Below are positions 58,701 to 64,000 of a stretch of 64,000 nucleotides of DNA, piece after piece (the first letter of the stretch is position 1; every line of letters begins with the position of its first letter). Source of the stretch: Endomychus coccineus (taxonomy: Eukaryota > Arthropoda > Insecta > Coleoptera > Endomychidae); the NCBI GenBank assembly GCA_958510875.1, contig OY294067.1:59160039-59224038 (forward strand), read 5' to 3'. The notes under the pieces were generated by a model that worked only from the letters and a program-made list of their open reading frames with translations, did no database searches and was not told where the DNA came from. A program made the position numbers and the translations under genes.

Positions 58701-61700
58701 GCCTAACAGATTATTATGCTGATAATGGAAACTTACCTACCCCATACCAATAAATCACAATCATTTAGTGATGGTTGATTGAACCATGGTTCAATAGAAT
58801 CTGTTCCTGAGCCATAGCTTCAAAACAAGCAGCATACCGTCGTTGGCACGGGAATCCACTCCTGGAGACCAGAACAGAATATGTAGTCATGAATATCTGC
58901 AACCAATAGAAGCATTCCTCTTATGGAACGATTATGGAGGTCCATTGAGAAAACCATTCCATAAAAACTTCGTTTTCTATTCCGTGTCAAGAGCTATTGT
59001 ACCCCAGCAGCTCCTATTATCTACAAAACACAGCACCGACTTCTCCAGGAGCACTACCCGTTCACATGTTAGGTTAGGTTAGGTTAGGTACTAACCGTAC
59101 TAACCGTTTACATGTTAGGAGTTTAGGTCCCAAACATACGCTGAAACTCTTAGATTCTGTTCAGAAGAGAGCTATTCGTCTGATTGGTGATGCCACACGA
59201 ATTCACTGACCTCTTTGGAACATCGTAGAAGAATGGGTTACCTTTTTCTATACAGGGTGTATCAGGATATATGTAAAAAAATTAATATCATATTTCCAAC
59301 AAAAAAGTGCATATAATACATATTCCGATATTCAACGGTTACCAAGTAATTCGCTATTTTCTATTTTTTTATGTAAATATCACATTCCAACGCAAATGAC
59401 CTTTTCCTACAATCAACAATGAATGTAGAAACAATTAGATTATTGCAAATGAAAGAGCAATAAATACGCTTCCATATGATATATTTATTGCCGAAATGTT
59501 ATTATTTTTAGGTCATAGCATTTAAGTGTCATATGTTATTTGATGAAGTTGTGAAAATTCAAAAGTCGAATACTCAATATTTTTTCAAGATAAGTATGGA
59601 AGGTAACTGTTGTCAAAATATCCCCAAAGATCAAGCTTTAGAATAGTATGAAATTTTTTTCCATCGCACATGCGATAGCAAAGAAATTGTGTTATAAGTT
59701 ACTCAATATCAAAGTTTGTGAAATACTAAGTTTACTGTAATTCCAAATTTTGCGTGTAGAGAAGTTATAAAGTAAGTTACAAGTATACACCCATATACTG
59801 GAAATTTTCCAAAGAATCTGAAAAACCTATCCACATCATCCTATGACCGCTATTCGATGGCATACTAGATTTCCTCTAGTTTCCTTAACTTTCATCCGAT
59901 AATTATGAAATTCAACAATTCTAATAGAAGTGAGTTTATGTATACTATTTAAACAATAACAAGAACAATAATAATCAGAAGTAGTACGAATTACAACATT
60001 TGCTCTGAATGATCCGCTGTTTCTCCGTGTTAATTTGGAATTGATTGAATACATGGGTGATTAGCAGTCATTGCTTGCTTAGAATAATACATTGCATGTA
60101 CTTCTGAAATTTTTGTTAAAAATCAATTAGGCAAACGTCAAAAACAACTTCAATGTTTCACACATGACTGTCTGGAGAGCTGCAGGCAGAGCACAGATGT
60201 ACCCTTACCATTTTACGTTGGTGCAAGGATTGAACGTAAATGACAATATTCCTTCAGAACAGTAAACTTAGTATTTCACAAACCTTGATGTTGAGTTACA
60301 TTTAACACAATTTCTTCGCTATTGCATGTGCGATAAAAAAAATGTTTATACTATTCTGAAGCTCGATCTTTGGCAATATGTTGACAACAGTTATCTTCTA
60401 TACTTGTCTTGAAAAAATATTGAGCATTTGACGTTTGAATTTTCACGACTTCATCAAATAACAGATGACACCCAAATGTTATGACCAGAAAATAATAAAA
60501 ATAATAACATTTCGGCAAAAAATATGGTATCATATGAAAGCTTATTTATTGCTCTTCCATTTGCAATAATTCAATTCTTTCTATATTCGTTGTTGATTGT
60601 AGGAAGAGGTCATTTGCATTGGAATGTGATATTTTCATAAAAAAATTGAAAATAGCGAATTATTTGGTAACGTTGAAAATCGGAATATGTATTATATGGA
60701 AATATGATATCGAATCACATATTAATTTTTTTTACATATATCCTGATACACCCTGTATACATTTCCATGGTCGAAGCTCATCAGAAATCTCGTCTGTTAT
60801 TCCATTGTGAGAGATTCCATGTAGGCAGCTAGACGAGCTCAAACTCGTCCTCTTCATTTCAAGTTCCGAGACTTCTTTCAAGAAGACTTAATTTTCCTAT
60901 CGAATTGTGGAGATGTGGAACTCTTTGCCTAGAGAAGTCTTTCCTGATGAAAAATGTCAATGCCTACCTCCTCTCCCAACATTCCACCGCTGTCTACGAA
61001 TATTGAAGGTGTTCCTCTCGTGTGACCAAAATATACAATATAAAAAACCGACTTTTTCAACCTATATACTTTAGTAGTTTTATTTCCCCTGAATGATTGA
61101 TAATATTCAACTTACCAAAACAATGTTAGTATATCGATGCAATTGAACATACATTCTGTGCCGCCCTATTTTAGTTACAGGATGATCAGGATGATGTAGA
61201 AGTGGCAATCGTTCATGCGCCGTGGCAGGCAAGTGCTGTAATGTTTTTTCACATCTTCTTTGTGTTATCCAGAACCTACATCAACATATATTGCAAAAGC
61301 CGTTACATCGTACAACAATTTTATCTTAATTACCTTAATTCTGAAAGTAGAACTCCTAATTTGGAATGATCCCCATTAAGAGCATTATTAATATCTGTAA
61401 TTAAAGGTGGGTCATATTGTGGTACATGACACTGCAAAATTCCTGTATGTGTGTCGACTGTTATTAAAAGTTGTTCAGCTCTCAAACATGGTTGAAGAAT
61501 TGCTATTGACAGAATTGCAGGCGACCCTTGTAAGTTACCTGAAACAATTGCAACAGAAGAAATTTTTTTAAATGTCGTTACAAAGTGACTAATTGTATCA
61601 TTTGTTTAGCTAATTTCAAAGGTTGATACAGCGAAGTTTTCCTCCCATATGACATTCTGAATGTTAGTGAAGTGTAGTATGCGACACATACTACATTTTG

Positions 61701-62048
61701 TTACTTACATTCAACATCTTTCAACATGCCCCGTATTTCCAACTTGATATCAGTCAATCGACTTTTAGTTCTAACATAAATGGTATGAACCAAAAGACGT
61801 TCCATTGATAAGACTTCAGATCTAATAGCCCGATCTGCAACTTCACTTTCCTGCAAATTAAATATTTGAATCATAAATGTATATTCAAGTATAGGGGATG
61901 GTTAGTTACTTTATTCCCCAAAGATGGTATATGTATAACTGATAATGGTCTTGCTGAATCATGACTATCTGATTGAATGGTTAACCGATAGCCTAATTCA
62001 GATCTCATGTCTTTGTTTAATTGCTCTCTTCCTTTATTTGTTAATTCT
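40742..62048 (-). CDS. MED14: Mediator complex subunit 14 (about 1,220 residues; N-terminus off the right edge)
   Basis: Scaffold subunit linking Mediator head, middle and tail. Fifteen minus-strand exons, all in phase: 62048-61910, 61850-61709, 61538-61334, 61275-61116, 55979-55775, 52600-52431, 52303-51956, 51833-51686, 51633-51320, 48703-48394, 48326-47961, 46146-45776, 44839-44678, 44626-44363, 41110-40742 (stop). Diagnostic blocks: RFWITQRRCEKTLQHLPAT, FIAELAHVVAMCDERLPFV, SYQGMYCLELRIRGSGLVSL, RDGAYSRFDRSNVV, FRRRSQSEDDNPPSPI, then a Pro/Ser-rich linker (48326-45950), LPQRSWAGAVPTLLTHEALE, SPLERFLGCVYIRRQIQRFI, TTEPGVIHFKV and ILEKFFDTRASAPPYKP. About 300-350 N-terminal residues are missing compared with the human protein (1,454 aa). 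Several introns host transposons. Confidence 0.93.
41595..41875. mobile_element. P-superfamily MITE with perfect 8-bp duplication
   Basis: A 281-bp element with ends CACGGTCGTATACGCAGG and TGTGTATACGACCGTG, flanked by GTTCATAC on both sides (41587-41594 and 41876-41883). It matches copy 1 at 4142-4416 in order. This is the cleanest copy for defining the ends and the duplication size. It lies in the last MED14 intron. Confidence 0.85.
41908..42330 (+). pseudogene. Penelope-like element relic
   Basis: 42028-42081 encodes CYMVQTRRNILTQCKEHN, resembling the GIY-YIG domain of Penelope-like elements, and 42148-42183 encodes LTISQENLSLLK near the C-terminus. The sequence then reaches TTGATGATGGCTACTTG (about 42281), the family 1 hammerhead-like terminus also present at 8839-9446. 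The upstream part matches 20727-20830. Decayed by stops. It lies in the last MED14 intron. Confidence 0.5.
42331..44362. other. MED14 last intron, remainder, nothing recognised
   Basis: AT-rich intronic DNA. A small hairpin (ACAGATATTACAAAATACTG against CAGTATTTTCTAATATCTGT in diverged form) lies near 44040-44095. No coding similarity was seen. Confidence 0.4.
45257..45520 (+). repeat. Two-copy GC-rich tandem repeat (period about 142 bp)
   Basis: TCCAAACTCGTTACTCGGGG starts near 45257 and recurs as TCCAAACTCGTTACTTGGGG near 45399. Both continue through CACGAATATCGCGACAGAAT and GAGGTACCTGGTGCCCAGGG. The GC content is much higher than the surroundings. The open frames through it are a by-product. 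It lies in a MED14 intron. Confidence 0.7.
46322..47084. other. MED14 intron segment, nothing recognised
   Basis: AT-rich intronic sequence between the 46146 exon and the palindrome at 47085. No features beyond simple sequence (GAGTAGAGTAGAGTAGGG near 47030). Confidence 0.4.
47085..47328. repeat. Long near-perfect palindrome (arms about 118 bp)
   Basis: The left arm starts AGGTAGATCCTAGGAAAGTA and the right arm ends with its inverse. The centre is GAAAATATCACTTTTC-like at about 47203-47212 with almost no loop. Mismatches are few (one near AAGAGCGGTTTG/CAAAGCGCTCTT and a short AT indel). It is a foldback/MITE insertion in a MED14 intron and would fold into a very long hairpin if transcribed. 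Confidence 0.75.
48885..49098 (+). pseudogene. Non-LTR RNase H relic, left part
   Basis: Encodes TEGNEQADALARKRAE after PGY (the end of an RNase H domain, normally H-x-G...EADxLAR) in an I-group element. It is interrupted by the snapback insertion at about 49115. It lies in a MED14 intron. Confidence 0.65.
49115..49857. mobile_element. Snapback element, family 2, second copy
   Basis: Flanked by a degenerate duplication GATAAATTTAGGTTATA (ending 49114) and GATAAATTTAGGCTATA (about 49858-49874). Its left arm matches 8965-9100 (GGGATAATGAGTCACATTAA, CACGACCATCATCAGAAGAC) and its right end has the same tail TTCATACTTGGGTCAAGAAT. The centre is a hairpin at 49545-49588 (GCACCAAACTACTGAT and its inverse). 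The hammerhead-like core survives only in the left arm, with GAAA changed to GTAA. Confidence 0.6.
49875..50960 (+). pseudogene. I-group retrotransposon relic, C-terminal region
   Basis: CKFNGHMTKIGLVNDGM (across frames) and RFCREMEKTP form the terminal zinc-knuckle region of an I-group ORF2. Further on, ICTDSRAALG-like sequence near 50405 and VSEVKGNQVADEM near 50525 come from an RNase H domain. The order (knuckle before RNase H) indicates more than one overlapping relic. All frames are broken. Confidence 0.55.
52864..53102. mobile_element. 239-bp MITE with CTATTATGCAAAGGTAAG ends
   Basis: The left end CTATTATGCAAAGGTAAGG and the right end CTTACCTTTGCATAATAG are inverse over 18 bp. The interior has short inverted pieces (CGATCGACC) but no frame. 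Target duplication was not identified. It lies in a MED14 intron. Confidence 0.55.
53848..55394 (+). mobile_element. 5'-truncated I-group retrotransposon with poly(A) and approximately 104-bp flanking duplication
   Basis: The element body (about 53952-55291) ends in an A tract at about 55273-55290. Its left flank (53848-53951) and right flank (55292-55394) are near-identical for about 104 bp (TAAGTGTTATTGACAGGTGC ... GTCCACGA), with only a few differences. That is a target duplication far longer than usual. Coding: 53970-54529 includes TTPTAAMEKLLGLEPLNLAV and an RNase H with WLTEGTKTEKSTGAG, where E replaces the catalytic D. 54541-54954 ends in a PTCRGCGVEDDTAHA knuckle. Stops separate them. 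Confidence 0.75.
56240..56649 (+). pseudogene. Jockey-like endonuclease relic, left of the hAT insertion
   Basis: Frames encode VVMDDFNVHNSV (endonuclease D-x-N motif) and later YNYHYANTLDLFLINNPDPY and KVKVFAPLGNSSPQPVPIS. It is decayed by frameshifts. The relic resumes at 58558 after the hAT element. It lies in a MED14 intron. Confidence 0.65.
56650..58557 (+). mobile_element. hAT transposon (ZMYM1-like transposase), internally deleted
   Basis: Terminal repeats CAGTGGCGGCT and AGCCGCCACTG are flanked by CCTATATC (56642-56649) and CGTATATC (58558-58565), an 8-bp duplication with one change. Coding remains in broken frames: NHQQMVVIIRYAFNGQIFER (57225), IMPHVEIVFNQTQMRGIDST (57812), RFDFRDHLSALFDSQNF and the C-terminal block STAECERCFFTLKRIKTFLR (58338). 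This is the hAT family whose proteins are often named zinc finger MYM-type protein 1-like. Large parts of the catalytic domain are missing. Confidence 0.85.
58566..59257 (+). pseudogene. Jockey-like relic between the hAT and Tc1-type insertions
   Basis: The host relic continues after the hAT element. Near 59150 it encodes LDSVQKRAIRLIGDAT, the conserved start of the C-terminal region, then broken SLEHRR-type sequence. It breaks at the TA where the 59258 element inserted. Confidence 0.6.
59069..59088 (+). repeat. Short TTAGG repeat (four units)
   Basis: Four copies of TTAGG in a row, the common insect telomere motif, here interstitial and very short. It may be chance or a repair scar. Confidence 0.6.
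59258..60757. mobile_element. Tc1/mariner-type foldback with transposase HTH remnant
   Basis: Ends TACAGGGTGTATCAGGATAT and its inverse are flanked by TA. Arms of about 480 bp (59258-59739 and 60261-60757) are inverted, diverged copies. The 520-bp centre encodes, at about 60150-60242 on the plus strand, NVSHMTVWRAAGRAQMYPYH followed by FTLVQGLNVND. TVWR...YPYH...VQ.L is a hallmark of the helix-turn-helix region of some insect Tc1/mariner/IS630-type transposases. It splits the jockey-like relic at a TA. Confidence 0.7.
60758..61030 (+). pseudogene. Jockey-like relic, 3' end
   Basis: After the insertion the relic continues with FHGRSSSEISSVIP and AQTRPLHFKFRDFF, then an LWNSLP-like region and a final LLSQHSTAVYEY-type sequence across broken frames. 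It matches the minus-strand relic at 20150-20640. Confidence 0.6.
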
Positions 62049-62113
62049 CTGAAAACAATAACACTCATATAAAAAGAACATTATTATCATAAATTGAACT
62101 GATTCCGCATGAG

Positions 62114-63416
62114 TTTGTGGTGTAACGAAGTGCCCTCGTTACTTATAAATTACTGTACTCCGACGAGGCTGAGATTTTAACGCATCAAAGTTTTGTACAT
62201 CCTATGCAGAAAAAGTTGAAACTACTAGGAGATAAGGAAGTTCTCATTCAATTTACCGCTGACTGCCAGAATCTCAGACCACCTCTGACGTTTTATTTCT
62301 TTTGGCCCAAAACCAGTATAAAAGGAGAACGGATTTCACACGAAAGGTATTGAAGAATCAGCCATCCCACCGTCACTACGATTCAGATATATTATTACCG
62401 ACCGTTTAATTAATTCAACTCCGTTAATTTCCGAGAATTAATTTTTATTTTCATTATAAACTCCGTCCGCGCTCCGTAGGATTCACTCATATACTTTGAC
62501 CAAGTCCGAAGGTAAATATCGTACAACTAACTCCAGTACTAACTTCACTTACCGAAAACCAGTTATTATTTGTGTTGAGGAAAAGCACATCACATTCTTT
62601 CCGACGGACTGTACCGAAAACCGAATAATTTATTATTTGTGTTGAGGAAAAATACATCACATTCTTTCCGACTGACTTTACCAAAAACCGAAGAATTTAT
62701 TATTTCTGCTGAGGAAAAATACATCACATTCTTTCAGACTGACTTTACCGAAAACCGAATAATTTATTATTTGTGTTGAGGAAAACAGACCGCTTGCCGA
62801 CAGGATTTCAAGAACCGAAAACCAAATAATTTATTATTTGTGTTGAGGAAAATCAGACCGTTTGCCTACAGGATTTCAAGTACCGAAAACCAAATAATTT
62901 ATTATTTGTGTTGAGGAATTGACCCGATCATTAAAGAACTCGAATATTATTAGCGAACACGTTAATTTCCACGATTCGAAATAAATTAAACCACCTGTGT
63001 CGACAGTACCCTAGATACTGACGAGCTATTAAATTATTTCTGCTGGTTTCTTATTACGGGTCAACGTTCCAAACGTACACCACACGGCGTCTAAGTTTTT
63101 TTCGAATACCATCTGTTCGAAGTATACAACACACGAATAGACATTCTGATTTGAATTACATTCTAGAACGTCCGATTGTTTAATTGTTGCAAACTATCCC
63201 GACTAGGTCAAATGCTTGACTTGATTATTTAACGTGATTTTATGAAATTGTTGTTCATTTAGACTAGATGTAAATATTTATTTTCTTTTGTACATATATT
63301 TTCTATAATTAATTATTTCCTTTAATAAACTGTATATATATAAACATCTGCGTTTTACTGGTGAGGAATCAATCAATTCATATCTGTCAGATTTCATTCA
63401 ACGTGAAATATACAAC
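62114..63416 (+). repeat. Probable LTR of a retrotransposon, followed by a primer-binding-like site
   Basis: The region starts TGTGGTGTAACGAAGTGCCC and has a TATA box (TATAAAA, 62318), a repeat-rich transcribed segment, AATAAA at 63324 and an ending near AAATATACA. TGGTGACCC at 63436 is a plausible tRNA primer-binding site start. It is consistent with a left LTR and leader, but no gag or pol frame follows within the window and the boundaries are approximate. It lies in the intron upstream of the 62048 MED14 exon. Confidence 0.5.
62551..62920 (+). repeat. Tandem repeat of about 67 bp, six copies, inside the LTR-like region
   Basis: Units begin CCGAAAACC near 62553, 62612, 62678, 62747, 62814 and 62882 and share ATTATTTGTGTTGAGGAAAA. 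The first three also share CATCACATTCTTTC; the later ones share ACAGGATTTCAAG. They lie downstream of the TATA box, so would be transcribed. Confidence 0.8.
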
Positions 63417-63449
63417 CCTGGACCACTCATACCGGTGGTGACCCTTTTC

Positions 63450-64000
63450 AAAGTTTCCGTTTATCAAGAAAACTTATCTTTCCCCGAAAAAGGCGGTCAC
63501 AGTGGGGAAAGTTTACCCACAACGTAGAATTGTTCCAAGAGGACTTGTGGGATAAATTTCACGTTCTCTGGATTTTACCATTGTTATTATATTCTACGAA
63601 AATATTTTGAAAGTGTACTAAACGAAATTCGATAAAGTCGATGATTTAAAGTAAAAAAATATTCGTAAGCTTCATTATTTCAAGTGAATTTGATGATTGC
63701 CAATAAATGTATGTAGCCCATTTTGGGTATTCAATTGAGTAGATTTCAAGTTTCAGATAATTTCTTGTTGTTCATAATTTGGTTTCCCACAAAATAGATA
63801 AAAGCAGAAAACAAAATGGTGATTGAACATATGCAAAATCGTGTTCTCTCCAATCAACAATAGCTATTTCTGAAAATAAGTTTAATGAGGGTAAAAGAAA
63901 TATAATCAAAAGGAATGTTTTCAAAGCAAATCTGACCGAAGAATTTCGCCAAACATCAGCTTTTTTATTCAGAGAACTGTATAGAGTCATTCATCATCTC
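63450..64000. other. Right-edge sequence, nothing recognised
   Basis: Possible leader of the LTR element at its start, then AT-rich DNA without coding similarity. The next upstream MED14 exons are not seen here. Confidence 0.35.

Noticed and set aside
59069..59088. Interstitial telomere array
   Set aside because: Only four TTAGG units, too short to call a telomeric array; kept as a simple repeat.
1..64000. CRISPR array, prophage, operon or toxin-antitoxin system
   Set aside because: The window is eukaryotic; no regularly spaced repeats with spacers and no prokaryotic gene arrangement were seen.

Overview
This is an AT-rich nuclear genome window from an insect. Evidence is many short introns (about 50-70 bp), conserved metazoan genes with canonical GT-AG exons, and a dense population of insect-type transposons. 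A beetle is my best guess, but that is inference. No bacterial operons, CRISPR arrays or rRNA were seen.

Five host genes are recognisable. From left to right: (1) the 5' end of a minus-strand saposin-B/acid-sphingomyelinase-like gene (96-477, running off the left edge). (2) FBXO9, an F-box protein, complete on the plus strand in nine or ten exons (6048-16142). (3) NMD3, the 60S nuclear-export adaptor, complete on the minus strand in seven exons (30773 down to 19201). (4) RpL30 (eL30), complete on the plus strand (32871-36595), head-to-head with NMD3. (5) MED14, the Mediator scaffold subunit, minus strand, fifteen exons from 62048 down to 40742, with its N-terminus off the right edge. A small two-exon THAP-domain gene (18018-18563) lies between FBXO9 and NMD3.

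Introns and intergenic DNA are filled with mobile elements. These include a P-superfamily family with 12-bp-plus terminal repeats (CACGGTCGTATA), 8-bp target duplications and a relic THAP exon (4142-5717 as a chain of three, 31627-32277, 41595-41875). Two hAT elements have 8-bp duplications (20976-22583 and 56650-58557). A 4.1-kb I/R1-group non-LTR retrotransposon sits in an NMD3 intron with a perfect 11-bp duplication (25114-29243). There are several jockey-like relics, Penelope-like fragments, two Tc1/mariner-type foldbacks (38706-40000, 59258-60757), long-TIR elements (6964-7762, 37273-38284), a probable LTR (62114-63416) and long palindromes.

The most unusual signals are: nested snapback elements whose arms carry hammerhead-ribozyme-like cores (8839-9446 and 8965-9422); three P-like elements joined end to end through the same 8-bp target repeat; a retrotransposon relic flanked by an approximately 104-bp duplication; and short palindromes repeated beside the NMD3/RpL30 promoter region and in an FBXO9 intron.
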